Below the pieces are notes generated by a model. It did no database searches and was not told where the DNA came from. It worked only from the letters and a program-made list of their open reading frames with translations. A DNA stretch of 64,000 nt, from assembly GCF_027172205.1 (NCBI RefSeq), contig NC_070614.1, forward strand, positions 48,858,001 through 48,922,000, in the 5' to 3' direction. Made by a program: the position numbers and the translations under genes. Each line of letters starts with the position of its first letter. The first letter of the stretch is position 1. The DNA comes from Podarcis raffonei (lineage: Eukaryota; Chordata; Lepidosauria; Squamata; Lacertidae). This document shows positions 33,947 to 45,225 of this stretch, one piece after another.

Positions 33947-35057
33947 TTTGTTCCCTTAGGTGAAATACTATTGTGCACTATCTCTGACTATGTCCCCATG
34001 GACATGGCGATTATGTGGGAGGAAGGTGGCCAATCAGATAACACCTCCGGCATCATAAGTGCAAGCACTGGTAACACAGCACACTTCAGCCTTAAACCAC
34101 TAGGCAATTCGGAGGGTGACGTCTTCGTCTGTCGAGTATCCCTCCCTGAGTCCCAAACAAAAGTCAATGAACCTGAAGGTAAAAACTCTCGACACAGTTG
34201 GGACTTAGTTTTCCTTTGAAAAGCATGGTTTGGGAGGGGGATGATTGTTTCCAGGAGCAACTGTGCAGAGATGGTATCATTGGATATTGGGAAGTTTTTA
34301 TCTATCCTTGGTTTTCAAACCCGGCCTATACACCAATACCTTCTCTGGGAAGGCTGGGGTGCTTTTTGTGCTGGGCGCTTTCTTTATACATGTTGGGGGA
34401 AAGAGCTGTGTAAATATTCCTGGAATCTCCACTATCCCACCGTGTCCTCATCCAGCTCAAGGAAGCCCCATGTATGTGCCACAGATCTTCCTACTCAGGT
34501 CCACACACACAAGAACTTCAGTTAAATCCCCTTTGCTCCTTAAAGCTTTCATTAAGGATTTACAGCCCTCTATCTACAGATTAAAAATGTTTGTCAGAGA
34601 ATCCAGCAGAAAATAATCAGCACTAAATGGTGTCATAAATGTTATCCATCAATTATGTCTAAAATTAATAGCTGTTGCCTCTCCCTTTCTCTCATACTTT
34701 CCCTACCCCAAAACTTAAAAAGACAAAGGGACCGGTCTCCGTGAGAACCTCTATCGCGCCAACCGTAAAAAAAGAAGCCTTCAGCGAGCGCAGACAATCC
34801 TCACCGGCATGGTCATAGGGCCCAAGGCAAGTGAAGTTTCTGTCCAGTGGGTGAAGACTGGCCTCCTTGAAGGTCACCATGTGAATCCCCGAGTCTTGAA
34901 GGGCAGCATCAAGGATTCCCTCTTGGCCTTCAGCCAGGTGGTAGTCCCCTACTCTGACTGGAACAACAGCACTTCATACTCCTGTACGTTTACCCGCACA
35001 GCGGGCACTGTGGAGCCCACCCAGAGGCCTGAGGAGAAATCCCAGGGTGAAAAGTGA
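32096..35057 (+). CDS. Secreted two-domain Ig C1-like protein, copy E
   Basis: Exons 32096-32177, 32321-32389, 33960-34178 and 34723-35057 join in phase 1 to 234 residues. The layout equals gene D: signal peptide, exon 2 strand, C1-like domain 1 (LLCTISDYVPMDMAIMW, FVCRVSLPES), basic RKKR site, then a constant-like domain 2 with Gly for the first Cys and SDWNNSTSYSCTF. Against gene D, the first 24 codons of exon 3 differ at nine residues while the other 49 differ at one. A long GTCT repeat lies just before the exon 3 acceptor. AATAAA lies at 35148, and a solo LTR sits about 290 bases after the stop. The protein should be secreted. Function is unknown. Confidence 0.65.
32620..33650 (+). repeat. 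LINE 3' relic and CR1-like tail in unit E
   Basis: This matches the intron 2 relics of genes A and D (for example ARLNVFPSTFVKGRF). It is shared ancestral sequence and contains no host exon. Confidence 0.6.
33910..33947 (+). repeat. GTCT microsatellite before exon 3 of gene E
   Basis: About seven GTCT units extend the pyrimidine-rich tract ahead of the exon 3 acceptor at 33958-33959. Genes A and D have fewer units. Confidence 0.85.
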
Positions 35058-35147
35058 TGCACACCCCTTTCTCAACCTGTCTCAGTTTTCCCTCCTCAGC
35101 CTATCCCTGATTCAATAATATCCATGTAATTAGGTAGCCTAAGGCTG

Positions 35148-35153
35148 AATAAA
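35148..35153 (+). terminator. Polyadenylation signal of gene E
   Basis: AATAAA lies about 90 bases after the stop, in sequence conserved with gene D. Confidence 0.55.
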
Positions 35154-35344
35154 AGTGAGCAAACTCGCAGATATCTCTTGATGTGATCACTTGATTGAGG
35201 TGGTGGGTGGGTTCTGGAAAGAAGTGGGGAACGGATTAATCTCCCTGCAAAATCGTGTTGAAGTTTGATTACTGTAGAACCAAAGTGTGTTTAGCACATA
35301 ACCATGAAGTTCACTAGAATGCTTTTGGCTGGTCACTGTCTATC

Positions 35345-36469
35345 TGAGGCATCTGATCAAAGCCTGTATTCTTGATCAAGGCTTATATTTTTTGATTAAG
35401 GTTGTATCTTAAAAATGAGCTTAAATTCACAAATGTTTCTTTCGAGGCAGGAAACCAGCAGGCAGCTGGCAACCTCTAGACAGAGGGCCCCTCTGGTTTA
35501 TTGCGGTCATAAAAAGGCTGAGGTCACTGACCCTACATATTACAGAATACAATCAAGCTGCAATTAAGTTGGTAAATAGTAAGAATTATTGTGCCTCCCA
35601 TTAGAGACTTGAGCCACATTTTCATAAGGTTAAAAGGGCAAATAGAAACAGCAGCTGGACTAGGCAAAGCAGCTCTCTGAAACTGCTTTGAAGCTTTAGA
35701 GAACTTAGAATTTAGCTTAGCTTTTACTAAGTTCCCTTTCTTCTAAAAAAACTATATATGTTATGAAATATATTGGCTTAAATGTAATTATGCAAAGGAT
35801 TTAGAAAGTAAGAAATGTTAGATTCTTATTTCATAGAATCATAGAATCATAAAGTTGGAAGATACCACAAGGGCCATCGAGTCCAAACCCCTGCCGAGCA
35901 GGAAACACCATCAGAGCACTCCTGACATATGGTTGTCGAGCCTCTGCTTAGGGACCTCCAAAGAAGGAGATCTTTCATAGATGGTGTGTGAGAAGGTAAA
36001 CCCAAGATCTCTGTTTAAGATAAAATTAGAACCATTAGCCATCTGTTTTGCAGGGAATAGGGCAAGAGGGGCCAAAGGTTATCTGGTAATTAAGGTGGCT
36101 GGTCGAGGTAAATGTAAGATATATGACTACTTATTTGCCATTTATAAATAGAAGAAAATATAGCTCTCTGTCTCCCATAAAAGGTAATAGGAAATGGGTG
36201 TATCTTTTATGATTGGTTCTAGTAAACAGCCAATAGGAATTTCAACCAGGCTGATTGGACAGAGGCAGCCAAAGGGAGGAGAAAGGGGGCTGGATTGAGG
36301 AAATATAAGTGCTGGCCATAATGGCAGGAGGGCAGGCCAGAGCTTGGTAACCATATACCACTGTGCCTCTCATTTATTTGTCTGACAAATAAGTTATTAT
36401 TTTAATTTCTCTAGTGCTGCGTTGAATATTTCATTCCAGCTAAGCGTTAACCACAAGCAGGGTGCTACA
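35345..36469 (+). mobile_element. Solo LTR of an endogenous retrovirus-like element
   Basis: Gene D's flank reads GTCTATCCACATAACC. In unit E the same sequence is split by a TG...CA element with four-base TATC duplications at 35341-35344 and 36470-36473. A TATA-like AAATATAAG near 36300 precedes a plausible R-U5 part. A CR1 tail is nested at about 35833. Fossil; no coding remains. The insertion followed the D/E duplication. Confidence 0.65.
35833..35985 (-). mobile_element. CR1 LINE 3' tail nested in the solo LTR
   Basis: The repeated ATAGAATC start and the GTTGGAAGATACCACAAGGG stretch are the reverse complement of the common CR1 end. Confidence 0.65.
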
Positions 36470-36473
36470 TATC

Positions 36474-37720
36474 CACATAACCCACCTCACCAGGGTTTTT
36501 TGAGGATAAAATGGGGAGGCAGAGTACACTGTATGCCCTGGACATCGCACACACAGTCCCTCCACCACCCTGACAAAAAACCTTAGTCCCGATTTTCTTT
36601 GGTAAATTTACACAAACACAAACAAACCAATAAATTTTTTTTTAAGAAAGGGGCAAGATTAAACCTGCTCCAGTCCCCCTTTCGTCCCACCCAGGCTGGC
36701 CCTACCCTCCGCCTGCCCCTCAGAGCTGGCGCATCCCACACAGGGCTGGGCCTTGCTGGTGGCAGTCTCTCCTCCTCTTCGCCTGCCCTCTGGCAGCTGC
36801 TACAATCAGCAGCATGTGATATTGCAATGTTCCCTGCCCTGCTTTCCATGACCCCCAGAGTGTCACTTCAATCCTGCTTGTCTTCACGTGGCTGCTGTCC
36901 TTTGAACCAAGTTCTACTCTAGAGCCATGTTCACAGGCCACGGCCATCCACCAGTGTAGCACAAAAGCCCACTTCTGTGTAGATTCTGCAGTCAGCTGGT
37001 AACCCCTCCCTCTGTCTGCTTCCGCTACAGCCAGCAAGATCCTCCATTTCACTGGCATTTCCCTCCTGCTGAAAAATTGCAGAAATCTCCTCACCTACAA
37101 ATATGGCAGAATTGTGTTCTGGCTCAAATCCAAAAAATGACGCTAATTGGAAACCTGTAAAATACATGGGTATGGCCCTGTGTGGTGTATCACAATAGCA
37201 CCAGCAAGAATGAGAAGGAAATATACAAGGATAGGAGTCAACTCCAGGGGGGCGTGGGTGCTTGGGAACCCACAATAATGTAATTTGCAGGGACTGGGCA
37301 CCCACAAAGTCAATGAGCACTATGTGCAGACGTGTGCGTGTGATGTTACACCTCCATGTTACGGCTGTGGGCACCCACAATCCTGCGGGCAAGATGGCAC
37401 CCCTGTATACAAGCCCACATCCTGTGTCCTGACTCCATGCATTGCAGCTTGAAGAACCGGATTGGGGTTAAGAAGACCGGTTGCTGGGAACCCCTTCATT
37501 TAAAACAGATCCCTGCAGCCACATTAGTAAAAAAAAAACTGAAAATGAAACAGCCAATATTGTAATGCTGTTATACAAATCTATGGTGTGACCTAAAATA
37601 TTGTTACAAAAGTTGAATGCCTGCCCTTCTCTTTGCCGAGTGGGGGCAAGAGTCCATGGGGTCCCTGGCACTCACACAGGGTCTGTGTCCCTTTGGAGGA
37701 ATAGAAAACGCAGTAAAAAC
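36474..37720. other. Gene-free stretch with unclassified repeats
   Basis: After the unit E flank (to about 36540) no gene is visible. About 36600-36810 is related to 40570-40800, a dispersed pair of unknown class containing CCCCTTTCGTCCCAC. The segment at 37157 repeats the one at 28739. Confidence 0.45.
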
Positions 37721-37722
37721 TA

Positions 37723-37828
37723 TTGTTGTTGTTGTTTAGTCGTGTCCAACTCTTTGTGACCCAGTGGACCAGAGCACGCCAAGCACTCCTGTCTTCCACT
37801 TCCTCCCGCAGTTTGGTCAAACTCATGG
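37723..37828 (-). mobile_element. RTE/BovB LINE 3' tail
   Basis: On the minus strand this reads ATGAGTTTGACCAAACTGCG through GGGTCACAAAGAGTTGGACA to AACAACAACAA, the BovB end. Confidence 0.75.
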
Positions 37829-38193
37829 TTTATTCACCTATTTACACCTTCAGTCTGCATGGTGGGAGTGTAAATCTTACAGCATGGTCATTTCATGGAG
37901 GAGCAGCGCAGGCATCCTTCAGCCTGCCTGCCCAAGATGGAACTCAGCTCCCCTCCTGCCGCTTCTTCCCAGGGAACCTTGCTGAAAAACTGCCTTTTCC
38001 TGTCCCCTCAAACACCCCAGCCCATCACTTGAAATCCTTGCCTCTGTTCACACCTCAGGGCAAGGGGAAAGGAGTTTTCTTGTGTTGTTAATGGCCCTCC
38101 ATTATACACATTAAGGCACCAGGCAGAAATGTTCCTCTTTAACCTGATCTTTGGTTGGTTGCTATCCAATGCCCTTCTAAAACGTGTTCTGAC
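37829..38193. other. No recognisable feature
   Basis: I see no exon or clear repeat here. Confidence 0.35.
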
Positions 38194-38212
38194 CAGATTA
38201 TAAGGTTATTTT

Positions 38213-40483
38213 TTTGTGGATGCGGAGAAAGCATTTGACAACATTTCTTGGACTTTCATGAAAAAGAACTTACAGGGTATGGGGGTAGGCCAAGGTTTTG
38301 AAAACGGTATAAGTGCAATATATTCAGAACAAAAGGCTAAATTAATTGTAAACAATGTGGTGATGGAAGAATTTAAAATAGAAAAAGGGACACGACAAGG
38401 TTGCCCAATCTCCCCATTGCTTTTTATATCGGTCCTGGAGGTCTTGCTGAACATGATTAGAAGGGACCAGTTGATTAAAGGTATACAGGTCGGAGCCAAA
38501 CAGTACAAACTGAGAGCATTTGCAGATGATTTAGTATTGACGTTACAGGAGCCAGAATCTAGTACTAAAAGGGTTTTAGAACTGATTCAAGAATTTGGTC
38601 AGGTCGCAGGGTTTAAACTGAATAAGTCAAAAACCAAGGTTTTAGAGAAAAGTTTAGCACCAATTGAGAGAGAGAGGTTTCAGAACATGACAGGCTTAAC
38701 AGTGGTTAAGAAAGTTAAATACTTGGGGATCAATATGACAGCAAAAAATGGGAATTTATTTAAAGATAACTATGAAAAATGCTGGGTTGAAGTGAAAAAA
38801 GATTTAGAAATATGGTCAAATTTGAAGCTTTCATTGCTGGGCCGTATCGCTGCTATAAAAATGAATGTATTGCCTAGAATGTTGTTTTTGTTTCAGGCAT
38901 TGCAAATTGTGGACAAGGTGGACTGTTTCAAGAAGTGGCGAGAGATATTTCAAAATTTGTCTGGCAGGGCAAGAAGCCTAAAATAAAATATTAACAGATG
39001 CAAAGGAAAGAGGTGGATTTGCCCTGCCAGACTTTAAACTTTATTATGAATCAGCAGCTTTTTGCTAGTTGAAAGAATGGCTACTTCTTGAAAACACAGA
39101 CATTTTGGATTTGGAAGGTTTTAACAATGTATTTGGATGGCATGCATATTTGTGGTATGATAAGGTCAAAGCGCATAAAGGATTTAAAAACCATATTGTT
39201 AGAAAAGCATTGTTTAATGTTTGGATAAGATATAAGGATTTATTGGAAAATAAAACCCCAAGGTGGCTGTCACCGATGGAAGCGAAAGCTCAGAAAAAGC
39301 TCAATATGGAGGTTAAATGGCTGAAATATTGGGAAATTTTGGAACAAGATGGAGATAGACTAAAACTGCAGAGTTTTGAGAAAATAAAGAACAAAGTGCG
39401 AGACTGGCTTCATTATTATCAGATAATGGAGGCATATAATTTGGATAAGAAAATTGGCTTCCAGGTGGAAAAATCAAAATTAGAAACAGAACTGTTAGAA
39501 CCCAAAACTAAGACTTTGTCAAGGATGTATAACTTGCTGTTGAAATGGAATACTCAGGACGAAACGGTGAAATCTGTTATGATTAAATGGGCACAAGATG
39601 CTGGACACAATATTATGTTTGCTGACTGGGAACAGTTATGGACCACAGGTATGAAGTTTACGGCATGTAATGCCTTAAGAGAGAATATTATGAAAATGAT
39701 ATACAGGTGGTACATGACCCCAGTCAAGCTAGCAAAAATCTACCACTTGCCCGATAATAAATGTTGGAAATGTAAAGAAACTGAAGGTACATTCTTTCAC
39801 CTTTGGTGGACGTGCCCAAGGATTAAGGCTTTCTGGGAGATGATATATAATGAATTGAAAAAGGTATTTAAATATACCTTCTTGAAGAAACCAGAGGCCT
39901 TTCTGCTGGGCATAGTTGACCAATCGGTGTTAAAGAAGGATAGAAGTTTCTTTATGTACGCTACAACAGCAGCAAGAATACTTATTGCAAAGTATTGGAA
40001 GACACAAGATTTACCCACTCTGGAAGAACGGCAGATGAAGGTGATAGAATACATGGAGTTGGCGGAAATGACTGGCCAAATCCGAGACCAGGGAGAAGAG
40101 TCAGTGGAAGAAGACTGGAAGAAATTTACAGAGATACTGTAAAATTAATGAATGTTAGAATGATGTTGGATTGAAATTAAGTGGTTTCTAGCTAATGGTA
40201 TAAAAGAGTATGAAAAAATGGTTTTTTATAAGTAAAAATTTAATGTTATAACAATTTAAGATTAAAGATCTGGGTAGAATAAAGAGGGAAAGAAACCACT
40301 GAGCTAATAAATTGAACTGGAATACAAAAAAGGGAGGTACGAGGAGGTCCGGGAAACAAGTAAATGAAAAATAATGTGATGAAAAGATTGATTGTTTTTA
40401 ACTGTTTTTATTTTGTATTTTGTATTTTTTCTTTTTCTATTTTGTAATGTAAAAACCCTAATAAAAATTTTATTAAAAAAAAA
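38213..40483 (+). mobile_element. 5'-truncated L1 with perfect target-site duplications
   Basis: The same L1 family as at 22644. The insertion is flanked by identical 19-base copies of CAGATTATAAGGTTATTTT at 38194-38212 and 40484-40502. The frame runs from 38216 (AEKAFDNISW, RQGCPISPLLF, AFADDLVLTL) to about 38986. It then breaks through small deletions and a TAG near 39066, and resumes to 40142 with the CWKCKETEGTFFHLWWTC finger. The tail is A-rich. Perfect duplications suggest a relatively recent insertion. Confidence 0.9.
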
Positions 40484-40502
40484 CAGATTATAAGGTTATT
40501 TT

Positions 40503-41098
40503 CATTTCTATTTTGCTTATGTATTTGGTGTTTTTCTATTGTGATTTTATCCTTTGTGGTAGATTTAACAAGAAAAAGACACACGCACCAATAAACAAAA
40601 TTCCGAAAGGAGCAAGATCAAACGCGGATGCACAAAACATTTTTTTCTTAAAAAAGTCAAGACTCAATGCGCTCTGCTCCACTGCCCCTTTCGTCCCACA
40701 CAGGGTGTCCCGGCCTTCTGTCTCCCCTCAGAGCTGACACATCACATGAGGCCGGGCCGTGCTGGTGGCAGTTTCTCCTCCTCCTTGCCTGCGCTCTATG
40801 AGAAGCCATGGAGAGGCAACGCGATGCTCCCTCACTCATTCGGGACGTGTGCAGGTTCAACCTCCTCACCGAACTCGGCACTGGTGGGGAGAAATTGGGA
40901 CATTCTAGGATCAAATCAGAAACTGGGGTGGCTTTCATAATTCTAGGACTGTCCCTGGAAAATCAGGAGGCTTGGAGGGCGTATCTGTGCCACCTTCAAC
41001 TCTTTGGTAAAAGGGTGGGATTTGAATTTAATAATAAAGAAAAATGATAGACCACCAGTTGTAACCAAGTTGGGGGTTGCAGAATTCTGAGTTCTGTA
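40503..41098. repeat. Unclassified repeat and gene-free sequence
   Basis: About 40570-40800 pairs with 36600-36810. No gene is visible. Confidence 0.4.
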
Positions 41099-41100
41099 TA

Positions 41101-41331
41101 CAGTCATACCTCGGGTTAAATATGCTTCAGGTTGCGTTCCACGGCAACCTGAAAGTAACGGAACAGGCTACTTCCAGGTTTCGCCACTCACGCATGCGCA
41201 GATGCTCAAAATGACATCATGCGCAATAGCAGCGAATCGCAGCCCATGCATGCGCAAACATGGGTTGCGTTCTGCTCAGGATGTGAACGGGGCTTCGGAA
41301 TGGATCCCGTTCGCATCCTGAGGTACCACTG
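41101..41331. mobile_element. TA-flanked MITE
   Basis: The ends are CAGTCATACCTCGGG and the inverse of CCTGAGGTACCACTG. TA precedes it at 41099. Same family as at 49110, 54479 and 59052. Confidence 0.7.
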
Positions 41332-42150
41332 AATATGTGGCCATCCCATGTAATCCTTAGAACAGCCACTGGAGAGTTTCATATTTGAATCTGGGTCACA
41401 TTCCACCGGGCTCAAGTCCAATATCCTGTCATATGCTTCACAGTATCTTCCCTCCATACAACATGCTCATACTCAGCTCTCCTTTTAGTGTCTGGTGATG
41501 AAAAGAGCAAAGAGGCTTCTGTAACATTACTTAAGACTTTTGCTTTATCTATCTCTAGCACAGTTTCCCATCAACACCCACAAGCCCCTTGAGGGCCTCC
41601 CTTTAGTCCAATGCCACAATCTGCGTCAGGCCACGACATAAATTCATTTGATAAATCATGGGCTAAATCAACTTCTGCTATAATTTTGATTCAGGATAGC
41701 CTACTGCCATCAAAGCAAAATGAAACTACATCAAATATAAACAAACATCAAATATAAAAAAAAGTATCTGGGTAAAAGTTGTTATCAAAACCTAAACTAA
41801 TACAAGGATCCGTCTGGTTCATATCTGAGGATACTAAAAGCAGCATTTGCTGTGAACACCATTCATTTAACTACCGGTAATCTATAAAGGGGGTTAATTA
41901 ATGAATTGAGATTAATTAATGAATTAAATCAGGCCCATTCCATGTTTCTTTCTATATCATGGGTGTCTGATGCTGGTGTGGTTGCTCGAGAGTAAACAGG
42001 CAAGACTCTGACCTGTCTTTTCCAGGCTTTATTCTTGGTGCAAACTATTTACAGTGAAGAGCGTCGTAAATTCATGTCTGGCTCAATCGCTAGCAGAATC
42101 TGGGAGTGGTTGGTCTTTGTACCTCCCCCAGTATAAAAGTCACGTCACCG
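41332..42150. other. Gene-free stretch
   Basis: There is no convincing exon. The part from about 42000 may belong to the sequence into which the gypsy LTR was inserted, since a TATAAAA-like motif lies at 42133 on the plus strand. Confidence 0.35.
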
Positions 42151-42154
42151 CCAA

Positions 42155-42498
42155 TGTTATGTACTGAGTTGAATAGGATTCAAAAGGCAGCAGTCTGATT
42201 GGTCCTAGAACAATAGGATTCAGAACGCAGCAGTCTGATTGGTCCTAGAACAATGCAGCAGTATGATTGGTCCGCAGGAGCCACCCAATCCAGCTCCAGG
42301 TGGAAGTGAATCCGCAACCTGATTGGCCTACAGGAGAATCCCAGAATTAGCCAATCACGTGCGGCCCATTGTGTAAATAATGTATATAAAGCAGATATTT
42401 TGGGGAAACTTTCATTCCTCACTACTATGAGCTGAATAAAGAGCATGAAATTCACACTCGACTCGAGTATATATATATATACTCGAGTATATTTCACC
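42155..42498 (+). mobile_element. Solo LTR of the gypsy family
   Basis: It begins TGTTATGTACTGAGTTG and ends TATATTTCA, like the LTRs of the element at 2642-7555, with repeated CCAAT-type motifs. Flanking GCCAA and CCCAA could be a five-base duplication with one difference. A TA-rich palindrome lies near its 3' end. Fossil. Confidence 0.75.
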
Positions 42499-43005
42499 CA
42501 ACCTTTTCCGCCCTTCCCTGCGCCGAAGCCTAGTGCGCAGAATGGGCGCTGGCAGGGGCGTACTTCCCGCCTCTCCAGTTTGCTCAGGATCGGTGTTGAG
42601 GCTTTCCCTAGCATTCCCTGGTCCCTTCACCTCTTCTCCACTGGAGGTGGGGCTTTCCTCCTCGCCGGAGGAAGAACTGCTTCGCAAGATTTTCAAATGC
42701 TCCCTATAACACAACTGCCCTTCCATCTCTCGCCTCTGAGTTGATGGCAGTTCCCTGACAATGGGACATAAGCATATTGGTTCAAGATAGGAAACTGAGA
42801 GCAGAGGTGTACCCTTCTGATATGCAGGTGTGGCCTCTCTCTGAAGGACATCACACACAAAAATAGAAGTCTATCTTGTTCATTTTTTAAGAAGTTAAAT
42901 TGTGCTACAGTGGGTAAGCTATAGCACACCTTCCAGTGTCCCTGGAACTGGCAAAAAAACCAGCAAAAAAGTGGAACTATTTGCCACATTTTTTTTCAGC
43001 AATTT
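42499..43005. other. Gene-free stretch beside the solo LTR
   Basis: The sequence is GC-rich at first. Minus-strand open frames have no recognisable domain. It may be the other half of an older element split by the solo LTR. Confidence 0.3.
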
Positions 43006-43087
43006 AGCTGAGATGTCTGCGTAGCAGGGCAGTTGGACTAGATGACCCCTGGGTCCCTTCCAACTCCATCGTTCTATCATTCCATGA
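43006..43087 (+). mobile_element. CR1 LINE 3' tail
   Basis: It contains TTGGACTAGATGACCC, then TCCCTTCCAACTCC, and a degenerate ATTCTATG end. Confidence 0.6.
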
Positions 43088-43254
43088 GACTTCAATATAG
43101 AGAAAGAGAACTTAAGAAAATGGTGGCTGCTGGATCAGGCCCATCTGGTATAACAACCTGTTCTCCTCGTGGCCAACCAAATGCCCCACAAGCACTACCT
43201 GAGTGCAACAGCCTGGCATGCAAATTAACATGGTTTGATTTTAAGACACTTGTA

Positions 43255-43600
43255 AAGGTAAAGGGACCCCTGACCGTTAGGTCCAGTCACGGACGACTCA
43301 GGGGTTGCAGTGCTCGTCTTGCTTTATTGGCCGAGGGAGCCGGCATACAGCTTCCTGGTCATGTGGCCAGCATGAAGAAGCAGCTTCTGGCGAACCAGAG
43401 CAGTGCACGGAAATGCCGTTTACATTCCCGCTGGAGTGGTACCTATTTATCTACTTGCCCTTTGATGTGCTTTCGAACTGCTAGGTGGGCAGGAGCAGGG
43501 ACCGAGCAACGGGAGCTCACCCCGTCGCGGGGATTCGAACCACTGACTTTCCAATCAGCAAGCCCTAGGCTCAGTGGTTTAGACCACAGCACCACCTGCT
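43255..43600 (-). mobile_element. tRNA-derived SINE (Sauria-SINE type)
   Basis: On the minus strand a tRNA-like head contains a pol III B-box-like GGATTCGAA on the plus strand, and the 3' end is CAGGGGTCCCTTTACC. Perfect 16-base duplications TTTTAAGACACTTGTA flank it (43239-43254 and 43601-43616). Confidence 0.8.
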
Positions 43601-43924
43601 TTTTAAGACACTTGTAGTAAATAGTTAAGTCCACATGAGGGCAGTAGGAGGCTTTTTACAGGTAGACTGACTTGTGCACACACATCCATACACACACAAG
43701 AGGGGGTGGAGTCAAGTTAAGGGTGGGAGATGGGATTGGGAGTTCACAGATAAGAGTTAAAAAAAATTAAAGGCTAATGTAATTATATTTAAAAATCAAA
43801 AGTTGTGGTAGTGATTCAAGTTAGAGTGTGAGATAAAGGAGAAGACAGAAAAGAAAAGGGAAAGAAAAAGAAAAGAGAGAAGAAGAAAGAGAGGAAAGTC
43901 CTTTTGAAAGTTGGTGGGGGAATA

Positions 43925-43925
43925 A

Positions 43926-43979
<54 letters not shown>

Positions 43980-44060
43980 TATATACCACCCTATACCCAG
44001 AGGTCTCAGGGCAGTTGTCACAGAACAAAATCAAAATATAAAACCATAAAATAAAAAATA
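43925..44060 (-). mobile_element. L2-like LINE 3' end with ATT microsatellite
   Basis: About 18 ATT units (to 43980) are followed by TATACCACCCTATACCCAGA, the reverse of the usual L2/CR1-like end of lizard LINEs. Confidence 0.6.
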
Positions 44061-45220
44061 AAAATAAAAACAACCCAATAACCCACCCCCTATATGTATA
44101 TAGATATATAGTATTCTTATTCATTTGTTTGTTTATTCAGAAAAGACAAGGGGGGACCATAATAGTAAGTAAATAGGAGGGAAAGGGGGAAGGAGGCGAT
44201 GGAGAAGTAGATACTTAAAATAATAATAATAATAATAATTCAAAATGTTGAAGTGGTGAGATCTAAAAAATAAAATAGGGATGAAAGGGGCAAAGAAAAA
44301 AGAAGTAAAGTAACATAAGATTCTTTAATGAGAATTTTTAAAAAATTAAGTGAATTAATGGGTAATAATAATGATGAAAAATGAGTAAGAAATGAATAAG
44401 AAGTGAATAAAAAATGGATTAATAATGATTGATAATGTATTAATAAGAAAAAGGGGGGTTGTGGGTATAACTAAAGATGAAGAAGGGGGTGAGATTGTTT
44501 TTAAAGGGAACAAGAAAAGGGGGCAGCTTTAATTCTGCTGTGGGGGCCCCGGGTGTCAGGTCCCTAAGTCTAAAAGAGGAGGTGTTTTTCTATGTCCATC
44601 TTTTCCCATCTCTGCAGAATGTGAAGAGGACAACAAGGTTTTAGAAAACTGGATGAAAGTGTCAAGATCAAAGGGGCTCCTCCAGACCTTGCTCTCTGCT
44701 GCCCTCCTGTGACCTTTCTGATGAATGCACCCGGTTCCTCAATGGAATTTCTTCCAGCTCAGCACTGCTGTTAACAAATAATGCTATTAGCAAATACTGT
44801 ATGAGGTCTTTTCCAGTGCATCCATGTGAAATCATCATCGTACCTGGGATTACAGTGGGCAATAAATTGAGATGAGAATAATAATCATACTAACAACAGT
44901 GTGATTTTGTAAAACGTAAATTTAACATGAGGTTTTATGAAATGTATTTGTTTTGAGACTGCAGGTTTTATTTCTATTTTGATCAGTTTGACGTCAACTT
45001 GTTTTTAACATTTTTATTGGTATTTGAATTGAATATTGTTTTGCGTAAACTGCTTAAATGTGTGCGCGCGTATTTAAATTAAGCGTTATAGAATTATTGT
45101 GAAAATGAAGTAAAATTAAACACGTGCTAAACTTGACCAAGCTCTATACCAATCAGCGAAGATAGTTGTTTTTAAAAAAAAACTTTCTCCCAAAAGGGTT
45201 CTCTGCGATACATGACTGTC
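44061..45220. other. AT-rich gene-free stretch upstream of OXA1L
   Basis: It holds AAT microsatellites (44221) and A-rich sequence. I find no exon and no trace of ABHD4 or DAD1. Confidence 0.5.
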
Positions 45221-45225
45221 CAAAG

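Noticed and set aside
1-36000. Ig variable or joining segments, or recombination signals, in the array
   Set aside because: I found no V-type domain, no J motif and no paired heptamer-nonamer; the genes have a fixed exon structure.
42412-42858. Minus-strand open frames near the solo LTR as a host gene
   Set aside because: No recognisable domain, start context or splice pattern; they overlap the LTR.
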